Source of the DNA: RQOF01 sp964461135
Lineage (GTDB): Bacteria; Calditrichota; Calditrichia; RBG-13-44-9
Reading direction: 5' to 3'
Length of the DNA stretch: 64,000 nucleotides
Assembly (NCBI GenBank): GCA_964461135.1
Contig: CAYWTB010000002.1
Span: 62,001-126,000, forward strand
A program made the translations under genes and the position numbers. The notes below the pieces were generated by a model. That model did no database searches and was not told the origin of the DNA. It worked only from the letters and a program-made list of their open reading frames with translations. Positions 25,180 through 32,810 of the stretch are shown here, in pieces; the first letter of the stretch is position 1, and each line of letters starts with the position of its first letter.

Positions 25180-25910
25180 TTAAAACCCGGCATACCGTAT
25201 GGGCAGATAAGATTTTCCGAATCTATATTCACAGACTCATACGAAAATATTTTAATGCGATATATCGGCAGGGAGAAATACCTGTTATTGAGGAAAATAA
25301 ACCCTTGCTCTTACTCCCCAACCATAGCACCTGGTGGGATGGTTTTCTGATATACTGGATTAATGAAACATTTTTTCGCAGGCCACTTTACCTGATGATG
25401 CTGGAAGAACAACTTAGAAAATATCCATTCTTTTCGCGGATTGGTGCGTATTCCATAAATCCCGGAAGGATTAAAGACGTGAAAGAAAGCCTGGATTACA
25501 CTATTGATATTCTGGAAAGAGAGGAGATTCCCTCTCCCCTGGTATGTATTTATCCGCAAGGTGAGTTAAAAACAGCTTGTGTCCGACCCCTGGGAATTAA
25601 AACCGGATATAACTGGATAATCCAAAATTCACGACAGGATATTCAGGTGCTGCCGCTAGCAATTCGCATGGAATTTACTGACCAGCAACGTCCGGAAATT
25701 TTTTTTCGTTTCGATGAAATTTTTCAATCTAACGAAGAGTTGAATCCCTCACCGGTAGCACTGGACCATATATTATCCTCCCTTCTGGATCAGATAGAGG
25801 AGTCATTGGACCGTAAGGAAAAAGGATACCTTTATTGGACTGGAAGCAAATCCGTGAGCGAAAAGTGGGATAATATTAAAAGTTACCTTGGTGGCAGAAA
25901 AGGAAAATGA
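25176..25910 (+). CDS. PlsC-family acyltransferase in the carotenoid operon
   Basis: The 244-residue protein has the HX4D acyltransferase motif (NHSTWWDG) and a later block YPQGELK, equivalent to the glycerol-phosphate-binding EGTR/PEG region. Ordinary members acylate lysophosphatidate. Its position between crtB and a glycosyltransferase, with ATGA overlap to crtB, suggests that it esterifies the sugar of a carotenoid glycoside, as in other bacteria making carotenoid glucoside esters. That substrate is an inference; phospholipid synthesis cannot be excluded. Confidence 0.82.
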   Translation: MIKTRHTVWADKIFRIYIHRLIRKYFNAIYRQGEIPVIEENKPLLLLPNHSTWWDGFLIYWINETFFRRPLYLMMLEEQLRKYPFFSRIGAYSINPGRIKDVKESLDYTIDILEREEIPSPLVCIYPQGELKTACVRPLGIKTGYNWIIQNSRQDIQVLPLAIRMEFTDQQRPEIFFRFDEIFQSNEELNPSPVALDHILSSLLDQIEESLDRKEKGYLYWTGSKSVSEKWDNIKSYLGGRKGK

Positions 25911-25911
25911 A

Positions 25912-27036
25912 ATGCCGTTGCTATTTATCATAATTTATGTGTCACTGGGTATCGTATTACTGATTTCATTGATTAATATTATGACCGGACCATTCCTGCG
26001 AAAGAAACATGAGATTATAGAACAGGTTTTGGTTTCAGTACTTGTTCCTGCCCGTAATGAAGAAAACAATATAGGACATTGCCTGATAAGCCTTCTAGAA
26101 CAGGATTATAAAACTTTTGAAATTATTGTACTGGATGATGAATCCACAGATAATACGTCCCGGATTGTTGAAAAATATATGAAGAAACATAAACAGATTC
26201 AGCTCTGCCACGGTAAAAGGCTGCCGCCAGGATGGACCGGGAAGAACTGGGCCTGTCATCAGTTAAGCTTACAGGCTAGGGGAGAAATTCTTATTTTTAC
26301 TGATGCAGATAACCGCTTCGGAGAGAGGGCAATTTCCAATACTGTTGGGTGGATACAGAAATACCACACAGGAATGTTATCGGCATTTCCTCAGCAAATA
26401 ACCGGGTCATTCATTGAGAAACTGGTAATACCGGTCATAGACTTGCTGCTTTACGCTTCGCTGATACTGTGGCTAACCTACTATTCTCGCTTTCCTTCTC
26501 TGGCCGCCGCCAACGGCCAGTGGATAGCATTTACTTTGGATGGATATAAAAAAACCGGTGGGCACCAAGCCGTCCGGGAAAAAATTGTGGAAGATGTCGA
26601 ACTCTGCCGTCTGGCCAAGAAAAAGGAAGTTCTCTTACTGACCCTGGCGGGAACGGATATCATTTTCGGCCGCATGTACCAGTCAGCCGGGGAACTGTGG
26701 AATGGATTTTCCAAAAATCTCTTCGGATTGGTGTCCAATAGAACCCTTCCCTTATTTCTGATCCTGGGGGGACTATCTTTTAACTATATTCTACCCTATA
26801 TACTGATTTTCAGGAAGATGGAGATAATTCTTCCGCTAACTGCCATTCTGCTGAACATGATTTTGCGCCTGCTACTGGCAATTCGATATCGACATCCGGT
26901 TTTGCTCAGTGTTCTCCTTCATCCGCTATCGATCCTGGCCATGATTATGATCGGATTAAATTCATTTTTCAAAACCATGTTTGGCATTATAACCTGGAAG
27001 GAGCGGGAAATAAACACCAGACTACGAAAACCATAA
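25912..27036 (+). CDS. Family 2 glycosyltransferase, carotenoid-cluster type (CruC/CrtQ-like)
   Basis: The 374-residue protein has an N-terminal membrane anchor, a GT-A domain with VSVLVPARNEENNIGHCL, VLDDESTDNTS, FTDADNRF (a DxD-like metal motif) and a VEDVELCRLAK block, then three or more C-terminal membrane helices. This matches membrane-bound GT2 enzymes in carotenoid clusters. I infer transfer of a hexose to the tertiary hydroxyl made by the CruF-type hydratase. The start at 25,912 has AAGGAAA upstream and lies one base after the previous stop. Confidence 0.83.
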   Translation: MPLLFIIIYVSLGIVLLISLINIMTGPFLRKKHEIIEQVLVSVLVPARNEENNIGHCLISLLEQDYKTFEIIVLDDESTDNTSRIVEKYMKKHKQIQLCHGKRLPPGWTGKNWACHQLSLQARGEILIFTDADNRFGERAISNTVGWIQKYHTGMLSAFPQQITGSFIEKLVIPVIDLLLYASLILWLTYYSRFPSLAAANGQWIAFTLDGYKKTGGHQAVREKIVEDVELCRLAKKKEVLLLTLAGTDIIFGRMYQSAGELWNGFSKNLFGLVSNRTLPLFLILGGLSFNYILPYILIFRKMEIILPLTAILLNMILRLLLAIRYRHPVLLSVLLHPLSILAMIMIGLNSFFKTMFGIITWKEREINTRLRKP

Positions 27037-27055
27037 TAAGCGATATGAGCGATAT
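27032..27055 (+). promoter_or_regulatory. Candidate CarH operator inside the crt cluster
   Basis: Two perfectly spaced nine-bp units, AAGCGATAT and GAGCGATAT (27,038-27,055), follow a -10-like CATAAT (27,032-27,037) with no gap, the same geometry as at the ribA and crt promoters. No convincing -35 is visible. It lies at the stop of the glycosyltransferase gene and could control the downstream genes. Confidence 0.55.
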
Positions 27056-27177
27056 TAATTTGCTTCCTTTTGTAATTAATATTATATTAGAACATGCTCA
27101 ATCGGGCAGATGTTGATCAACAACATAGGTATAACAGAAATTTGCCAGAGATTCATCTTAATAAAAAGGAGAGAACT

Positions 27178-27384
27178 ATGACCTTTTATAATATAGTCTG
27201 GTTAACAGTTTTTATTCTTGGAGGAGTGACGGTTGGAATAATTGGACTGGCTCACATTGAATATTTTACTATTTTGCTTGTGAATCCATCAATTGTGGAT
27301 GAACTGCTCGGTTCTGCAGAAAATTATTATTCCTCAAGAGACAATTTAAATTTTGCGCGAGTTTTTGTTCCTCACAGTATGTGA
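27178..27384 (+). CDS. Small single-pass membrane protein of unknown function
   Basis: The 68-residue protein starts at an ATG preceded by AAAAAGGAGAG. Residues 6-27 are a hydrophobic helix (VWLTVFILGGVTVGIIGL), followed by a short amphipathic stretch and a polar tail. The GG-x3-G-x2-GL pattern faintly recalls DUF378 proteins, but the second helix of that family is missing. It is the first gene after the internal CarH-type repeat, so it is likely part of the light regulon. Its function is unknown. Confidence 0.65.
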   Translation: MTFYNIVWLTVFILGGVTVGIIGLAHIEYFTILLVNPSIVDELLGSAENYYSSRDNLNFARVFVPHSM

Positions 27385-27424
27385 CCAACATTGATGATTA
27401 GATTAAATTAGTGTGAATAAGAAA

Positions 27425-28147
27425 ATGAATCAAAAGATCGGAATAATTTCTGACACATCTTCCAGCAGGGTATATTTAAAGGTTGTTCTACTATACCTTC
27501 TTTTAATATTTGGGGGAGTCTGGCATGTTTTGCAAACATTTCAGTTCCTCATGAAGATAATGGCGGCTCCTCTCATCATAAGCCTTAGCCTCTGGCTGTT
27601 CCTGGAAAACCGTCAACTTTTGACAATTTCTGAAACTGTGAATAAAAAGCGGTTAACGGAACGGAAGAAATTTATGCTGTGGGGCATTCTGATCATTACC
27701 TCAAGCATCATAATCGAATGGGCAGGTGTTAAATCCGGAGTTATTTTCGGGGATTACAGTTATGGTTCCACACTCCCACCCTATATTGAAGGGGTACCTC
27801 TGGCTATTGGGTTCGCATGGTTGGGAATGCTGCTGGCATCCATTACTTTGGGACAACGCGTTTTTCCTCATTTCTACCAGGGAAATGCGCTGCGGGGCTC
27901 CTTTCTGGCCGGTATAATCATGACCCTGTTCGATGCTTTTATGGAACCGGCAGCAATCCGGCTTGGATACTGGAATTGGCACAGCGGGATAGTACCATTA
28001 CAAAATTATATGGCCTGGTTTCTGATCAGTTTCATCCTGGCGTATGCCGGATTTCGGATGGGCCTGTTCACGCGCAAGCTCTCTATTATCGGAATCCATG
28101 CCTATGTTACCCAACTGATTTATTTTATTCTGGTGTACTTCAGCTAA
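27425..28147 (+). CDS. cruF: CruF-type carotenoid 1',2'-hydratase (DUF422 family)
   Basis: The 240-residue membrane protein carries the signature of the DUF422/CruF family: EWAGVKSGVIFGDYSYG followed by PPYIEGVPLAIGFAWLGM, and later DAFMEPAAIRLGYWNW with the acidic and aromatic residues conserved in carotenoid hydratases. These enzymes add water across the terminal C-1',2' double bond of acyclic carotenoid ends, making the hydroxyl that a glycosyltransferase can use. The start is uncertain, ATG at 27,425 or GTG at 27,413; neither has a strong ribosome-binding site. Confidence 0.85.
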   Translation: MNQKIGIISDTSSSRVYLKVVLLYLLLIFGGVWHVLQTFQFLMKIMAAPLIISLSLWLFLENRQLLTISETVNKKRLTERKKFMLWGILIITSSIIIEWAGVKSGVIFGDYSYGSTLPPYIEGVPLAIGFAWLGMLLASITLGQRVFPHFYQGNALRGSFLAGIIMTLFDAFMEPAAIRLGYWNWHSGIVPLQNYMAWFLISFILAYAGFRMGLFTRKLSIIGIHAYVTQLIYFILVYFS

Positions 28148-28159
28148 AGGAGATTAATA

Positions 28160-28906
28160 ATGGATAATTCAAAGATAAAGGACAGCATAAAAGGTGCTTT
28201 AGCAGCATCCTCAGTCATCACAGTGTGGTTGGCCAGTCTCATTTTTTTACTGATACAACCCTTTGGGGAATTCGGATTTCTATTTATGCTGGCTGGTGTT
28301 TTTTGGCAAACTTTTCTATACACCGGACTTTTTATTACCGCTCATGATGCCATGCACGGGACGGTATTTCCCGCAAACCGCAAAATAAATAATTGGGCCG
28401 GCACACTAGCCGTAAAACTGTATGCACTCTTTTCATATTCCAGGCTTCTCAAAAAACACTGGGAACATCACCGGCATCCGGCATCCGAACAGGACCCGGA
28501 TTATCATGATGGTGAACATCGCGGTCTGTTTCGCTGGTATGTCTACTTTATGGTATCTTATATCACCTGGAAGCAGATTCTGGGAATGGCTATCGCCTTT
28601 AATATATTCTTGTATATTTTTCATATAGAGTCCATCAATCTGGTTGTTTTCTGGATAATTCCTTCCTTTTTGAGTACCTTTCAGCTTTTTTACTTCGGAA
28701 CTTATCTTCCCCACAGGGAGCTTGAAAACCAATATCCGGATGAGCACCGTGCGCGAAGTAATCAATATTCGGTATTCTGGTCATTCATCAGCTGTTACCA
28801 CTTTGGGTATCACTGGGAACACCACGAATACCCTCATATCCCCTGGTGGCGGCTTCCCCGGGTAAAACGAATGGTTTTGACATCCGGATCCGGCAAACAA
28901 AGTTAA
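28160..28906 (+). CDS. crtW: Beta-carotene ketolase (CrtW type)
   Basis: The 248-residue membrane di-iron oxygenase shows the His boxes of CrtW: FITAHDAMHG, HWEHHRHPASEQDPDYH and HFGYHWEHHEYPHIPWW, plus FGTYLPHR. It introduces a 4-keto group on beta-ionone rings, so it acts after the cyclase. AAGGAG precedes the ATG, 12 bp after the cruF stop. It closes the carotenoid cluster; no crtZ hydroxylase is present, which predicts a 4-keto product without a 3-hydroxyl. Confidence 0.92.
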   Translation: MDNSKIKDSIKGALAASSVITVWLASLIFLLIQPFGEFGFLFMLAGVFWQTFLYTGLFITAHDAMHGTVFPANRKINNWAGTLAVKLYALFSYSRLLKKHWEHHRHPASEQDPDYHDGEHRGLFRWYVYFMVSYITWKQILGMAIAFNIFLYIFHIESINLVVFWIIPSFLSTFQLFYFGTYLPHRELENQYPDEHRARSNQYSVFWSFISCYHFGYHWEHHEYPHIPWWRLPRVKRMVLTSGSGKQS

Positions 28907-29250
28907 TGATTTTTTTCTGGACTGCACGAATTTGGTTCTTTCCTGATGACCAAGCGAATCTGCCATAAAACTCCGTGGGAGGATTCTTCTGGCCATTAAA
29001 GAGCCGGTCTCTGTATACTACGCAGGACTGACAAACCTATACAGGCATGCTTAAGCACTCTGCTGAAGACCATTTGCCGCACCAGATAAATCCCTGCAGG
29101 CTTAGAATATTGCAGCAAGCGGTTACAGAGAAAATCCGAGATTTTTGTATGACGGGTGTAATTCTTTTTCCCCAATTTCAATACTTTTTGTATCATCTGC
29201 GAGTTTTTCGTAAATTGAGTTTCATATTACCGATAGAGACAGGAATCATC
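28907..29250 (+). other. Intergenic region between the carotenoid cluster and yicC
   Basis: This 344-bp stretch has no gene I can support. A weak promoter-like pair TTGTAT and TAAATT with 17-bp spacing lies near 29,190-29,220 before yicC. No CarH-type repeat and no clear terminator were seen. Confidence 0.4.
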
Positions 29251-30135
29251 ATGAATCCTTTGAAAAGCATGACCGGTTTTGCAACCGTCCAGAAAGAGTA
29301 TAACAGCAGTGAAGTCAGTTGTGAGATTCGTTCCTTAAATTCCCGCTACCTGGAAATCAGTTTACGGTTACCGCGCACGATCACCGATCTGGAAGGTCCC
29401 ATTAAAGAGGTTATACGTCAGAAAATTACCCGTGGAAAAATCATGTACAGCCTGAATTTTTCCTCCCTCAATAATGAAAATCAGAATCTGAAAGTGCAGG
29501 GAGATCTAATCAAATTCTATAAAAATCTGTTGGAGCAGATTAAAAAAGAAGCGGGAATCACATCTCAGATTAAACTGGATCATCTGCTTTTTTTTAAAGA
29601 TGTCATTTCTTTTGAAGAAAATTCGACCATCGATGAATCATTATCAAATTTCGTCTATAATCTGACAGAAATGACCCTGGACCGTTTAAGTGAAATGCAG
29701 ATTCAGGAAGGCCAGTATCTCCGCAAGGATCTGGAGGAGCGTATCGGTAATATCTCGAACATTACAAAAGAGATAAAGGAGATAAGTAAAAGCAATCCGG
29801 CTTCAGAATTTGACCGGCTTTACAGCCGCATCCAGGGACTTATCGGTGAGGAGAAGGTTGACCGAACCCGGCTGGAACTTGAAATCGCTTTAATAGTGGA
29901 CAAAGTTGATATAACCGAGGAGGTTGTTCGTCTTCAAAGCCATATTGAACTCTTTAATGAAAATCTGTCCACAGGATCTCCGGTAGGGAAAAAACTGAAT
30001 TTCATTCTGCAGGAGATGAACCGTGAAACCAATACCATCTCCAATAAATCAACCATGGTGGAAATTACCCACCGGGTTGTCCGGCTGAAGGAGGAAATCG
30101 AGAAGATACGTGAGCAGGTTCAGAACATCGAATAA
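29251..30135 (+). CDS. yicC: YicC-family endoribonuclease
   Basis: The 294-residue protein begins MNPLKSMTGFATVQKEY, the canonical start of YicC/YloC proteins, and continues with EIRSLNSRYLEISLRLPR; the C-terminal DUF1732 part ends EMNRETNTISNKSTMVEITH. Members are RNases that act on structured or small RNAs. The open frame runs 204 bp further upstream, but that extension has no homology and the ATG at 29,251 matches the family start. The gene order yicC-gmk-coaBC is common in bacteria. Confidence 0.92.
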   Translation: MNPLKSMTGFATVQKEYNSSEVSCEIRSLNSRYLEISLRLPRTITDLEGPIKEVIRQKITRGKIMYSLNFSSLNNENQNLKVQGDLIKFYKNLLEQIKKEAGITSQIKLDHLLFFKDVISFEENSTIDESLSNFVYNLTEMTLDRLSEMQIQEGQYLRKDLEERIGNISNITKEIKEISKSNPASEFDRLYSRIQGLIGEEKVDRTRLELEIALIVDKVDITEEVVRLQSHIELFNENLSTGSPVGKKLNFILQEMNRETNTISNKSTMVEITHRVVRLKEEIEKIREQVQNIE

Positions 30136-30161
30136 CGGAGAAAGAGGTTAAAAGGATAAAT

Positions 30162-30749
30162 ATGCGACCAACACCCCAACTTGTTGTTCTATCCTCTCCT
30201 TCCGGTGGTGGAAAAACCACTATCTGTAAGGCGTTGGTCTCGCAAAATCCTGATTACAAGATATCCGTTTCGGCCACAACCCGCCCAGCAAGGGATAACG
30301 AATCCAATGGTGTGGATTATCTCTTTTTATCTTCCCAAGAATTCTTTCAGCGCGTAAAAAACGATGAGTTTCTGGAATATGAAGAAGTCCATGGAAATTA
30401 TTACGGTACCCTGAAATCCGATGTGCAGAAACTCCTCGAAGAAGGATATACCGTGATCTTTGATATTGATGTAAACGGGGCCTTATCCATTAAGAAGAAA
30501 TTCCCGGAGGCCATTCTCATTTTTATACGTCCTCCTTCGCTGGCGGAATTAAAACGCCGCTTACGGGCCAGAAAAACCGAGGATCCGGACAGTATTGAAA
30601 AACGTCTGCAGAGATTACCCCGGGAATATGCCAAAGCAAAGTTTTTTGATTATGATATTGTGAATGAAGAACTGAAAAAAACCATCGATCAGGTTCAGCA
30701 AATTATTGAAACGCATCAGAGAAGGGAAACCTATGTTTCCAATTCATAA
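30162..30749 (+). CDS. gmk: Guanylate kinase
   Basis: The 195-residue enzyme phosphorylates GMP to GDP. It has the P-loop SSPSGGGKTTI, the GMP-binding SATTRPARDNESNGVDY, and EYEEVHGNYYGT. AAAGGAT precedes the ATG. It overlaps coaBC by 17 bp, so rpoZ, which often sits here, is not between them. Confidence 0.96.
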   Translation: MRPTPQLVVLSSPSGGGKTTICKALVSQNPDYKISVSATTRPARDNESNGVDYLFLSSQEFFQRVKNDEFLEYEEVHGNYYGTLKSDVQKLLEEGYTVIFDIDVNGALSIKKKFPEAILIFIRPPSLAELKRRLRARKTEDPDSIEKRLQRLPREYAKAKFFDYDIVNEELKKTIDQVQQIIETHQRRETYVSNS

Positions 30750-31944
30750 ATTCATAAATAAACATATTCTGGTGGGCGTCACCGGAGGCATAGCCGCCTA
30801 CAAGACAGCAGAACTCATCCGCTATCTGGTAACTCAAAAGGCTGAGGTGAGGGTGATAATGACCGGGGCAGCCGAAAAATTTATTACACCGCTTACACTG
30901 GAAACCTTGTCACAGAATCCCGTTGATGTGGAGATGTTTCCCCGGAGTGATTTTTCCGGAACACATCATATCCGGCTGGCGGACTGGGCAGAGGCAGCCA
31001 TCATCGTTCCGGCCTCCTTTAATGTTATCGGAAAGCTTCATGCCGGAATTGCCGATGACCTGCTGACCACGGTCTGGGCCGCAGTCCATTGTCCCACTGT
31101 CATTGCGCCAGCCATGAACGTTCATATGTGGAACAATCCGGTTGTGCAGAGAAATATCAGGGAATTAAAGTCCATGGGATACCTCTTTTGTCCGCCAGGG
31201 GAAGGATTTCTGGCGGAAGGATACAGCGGGAAGGGCCGGCTTGCTCCGCCGGAACATCTTATCCAGTATCTTTACCGGGCTATACATCCGGATCCCAACA
31301 GTCTCAGTGGTAAAAAAGTGCTCATTACAGCCGGCAGAACTGAAGAACCTATTGACCCTGTTCGCATCATCAGCAACCGTTCATCCGGAAAAATGGGGCT
31401 GGCTATGGCGTGGGAAGCATTCGCCCGTGGAGCACAGGTTACTTTAATACACGGCCCTATGGATCTGCAACTGCCGGCCGAAATTGAATGCATTCGGGTA
31501 AGCACCGCCCAGGATATGTTTGAAGCGGTTAAGACACATTTCCCGGCTAAAAACATATATGTGAGCAGTGCTGCAGTGGCTGATTATTCGCCTTCACGGC
31601 CCCTGAACAGGAAAATTAAAAAACAGAATCAGGATCTGAACATAGACCTCAAACCTACCAAGGATATATTGAAGCATTGCGGGGAAAACCGGGATATAGA
31701 CCAGGTACTTATCGGATTCGCACTGGAGACAGACACACCCGAAGAAATGGGATTAAAGAAACTTAAGGAAAAGAAGCTGGATATGATAGTAATTAATAAT
31801 CCAAAAGAGAAGGGTGCCGCTTTCAATTCGGATACTAATGTGGTTACCCTCATACACAAAAATGGTATACAGGAAAAGATATCCATACGGCCGAAAGTGG
31901 ATGTTGCTTTTCAGATTTTTGAATTTTTGCTGAATAATTCATAA
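30733..31944 (+). CDS. coaBC: Bifunctional phosphopantothenoylcysteine decarboxylase/synthetase
   Basis: The 403-residue fusion makes 4'-phosphopantetheine for coenzyme A. The CoaC part has VGVTGGIAAYKTAELI, the catalytic His in GTHHIRLADWAE, and PAMNVHMWNNP; the CoaB part has LITAGRTEEPIDPVRIISNR and SSGKMG, and the KIKK segment. AGAAGGGAAAC precedes the ATG at 30,733 inside the end of gmk. Confidence 0.95.
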   Translation: MFPIHKFINKHILVGVTGGIAAYKTAELIRYLVTQKAEVRVIMTGAAEKFITPLTLETLSQNPVDVEMFPRSDFSGTHHIRLADWAEAAIIVPASFNVIGKLHAGIADDLLTTVWAAVHCPTVIAPAMNVHMWNNPVVQRNIRELKSMGYLFCPPGEGFLAEGYSGKGRLAPPEHLIQYLYRAIHPDPNSLSGKKVLITAGRTEEPIDPVRIISNRSSGKMGLAMAWEAFARGAQVTLIHGPMDLQLPAEIECIRVSTAQDMFEAVKTHFPAKNIYVSSAAVADYSPSRPLNRKIKKQNQDLNIDLKPTKDILKHCGENRDIDQVLIGFALETDTPEEMGLKKLKEKKLDMIVINNPKEKGAAFNSDTNVVTLIHKNGIQEKISIRPKVDVAFQIFEFLLNNS

Positions 31945-32036
31945 TATTTTTTCATTCATGGAATTTCTCCAATCGCCGATTGTAAATGGTTCGGCCATTA
32001 TGTAAATTCCAGCATTAATTATCATGCATTTATAAT

Positions 32037-32792
32037 ATGAGAAGTTCACTTCGCGACAAAATCATTATTTTTTTGAAGGAATACCGGGATCTCTACGGAA
32101 ACGAAATTTACGTAGATGAAAAGCGATTGGGGGACTTGAAAAAAAAAGTTTCCCGGATCTCGTCGCCGGTTCCACGCATATCTCAAACCCGGCAATTAAA
32201 AGAACGGAAGGATAATACTGTACAGGTTATGCCCGAAACACCCTTATGGAACTTTATGAGGCAGATTAAAGATTGCACCAAATGTCCCCTGAAGGATTCC
32301 AGAAGCCATTTTGTATTTGGTGAAGGTAATGAACATGCTGACATCATGTTCATCGGAGAAGCTCCCGGTGCAGAAGAAGACCGTACTGGCCGGCCTTTTG
32401 TGGGCCGGGCCGGTCAATTGCTGAATAAATTGCTTAGCCATATTAAGATTGAACGGGAAGATGTTTTTATCACCAATATTCTAAAATGCCGCCCTCCCAG
32501 CAACCGGGATCCCCTGCCCAACGAAGTTGAGGAGTGCCTTCCCTATCTCAATAAACAGATTGAACTGATTCAACCTAAAATAATTGTGGCCCTGGGGCGT
32601 ATAGCAGCCCAGAATCTGCTGAACACCACTGCGCCACTGAAACAGTTGCGGGAACGCTTGTGGCAGTATAAGGGCGTGAATCTCATTGTTACTTACCATC
32701 CCGCGGCTATCCTTCGCAACATGGGTTTACTGGATACCGCCATCCAGGATTTCAAATTTATGTATAATACTTATCAACAGATGACCAAATAG
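32037..32792 (+). CDS. udg: Type 4 uracil-DNA glycosylase (iron-sulfur)
   Basis: The 251-residue protein removes uracil from DNA. It carries CTKCPL, FIGEAPGAEEDRTGRPFVGRA, NILKCRPPSNRDPLPNE, a following EEC, and VTYHPAA. The four Cys are the Fe-S ligands, and the GEAPG and HPAA motifs form the active site. The first 80 residues are a charged extension. TATAAT directly abuts the ATG at 32,037, so the message would be leaderless or translation starts further in (for example near 32,229, where AAGGAT precedes ATGCCC). Confidence 0.9.
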   Translation: MRSSLRDKIIIFLKEYRDLYGNEIYVDEKRLGDLKKKVSRISSPVPRISQTRQLKERKDNTVQVMPETPLWNFMRQIKDCTKCPLKDSRSHFVFGEGNEHADIMFIGEAPGAEEDRTGRPFVGRAGQLLNKLLSHIKIEREDVFITNILKCRPPSNRDPLPNEVEECLPYLNKQIELIQPKIIVALGRIAAQNLLNTTAPLKQLRERLWQYKGVNLIVTYHPAAILRNMGLLDTAIQDFKFMYNTYQQMTK

Positions 32793-32810
32793 TATTAAGG
32801 GGAGAATATA

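Noticed and set aside
29047..29250. N-terminal extension of the YicC frame
   Set aside because: The family-typical MNPLKSMTGF start lies at 29,251; the preceding 68 codons have no family resemblance.
30733..30749. Possible rpoZ gene between gmk and coaBC
   Set aside because: gmk and coaBC overlap by 17 bp, so there is no room; rpoZ must be elsewhere.
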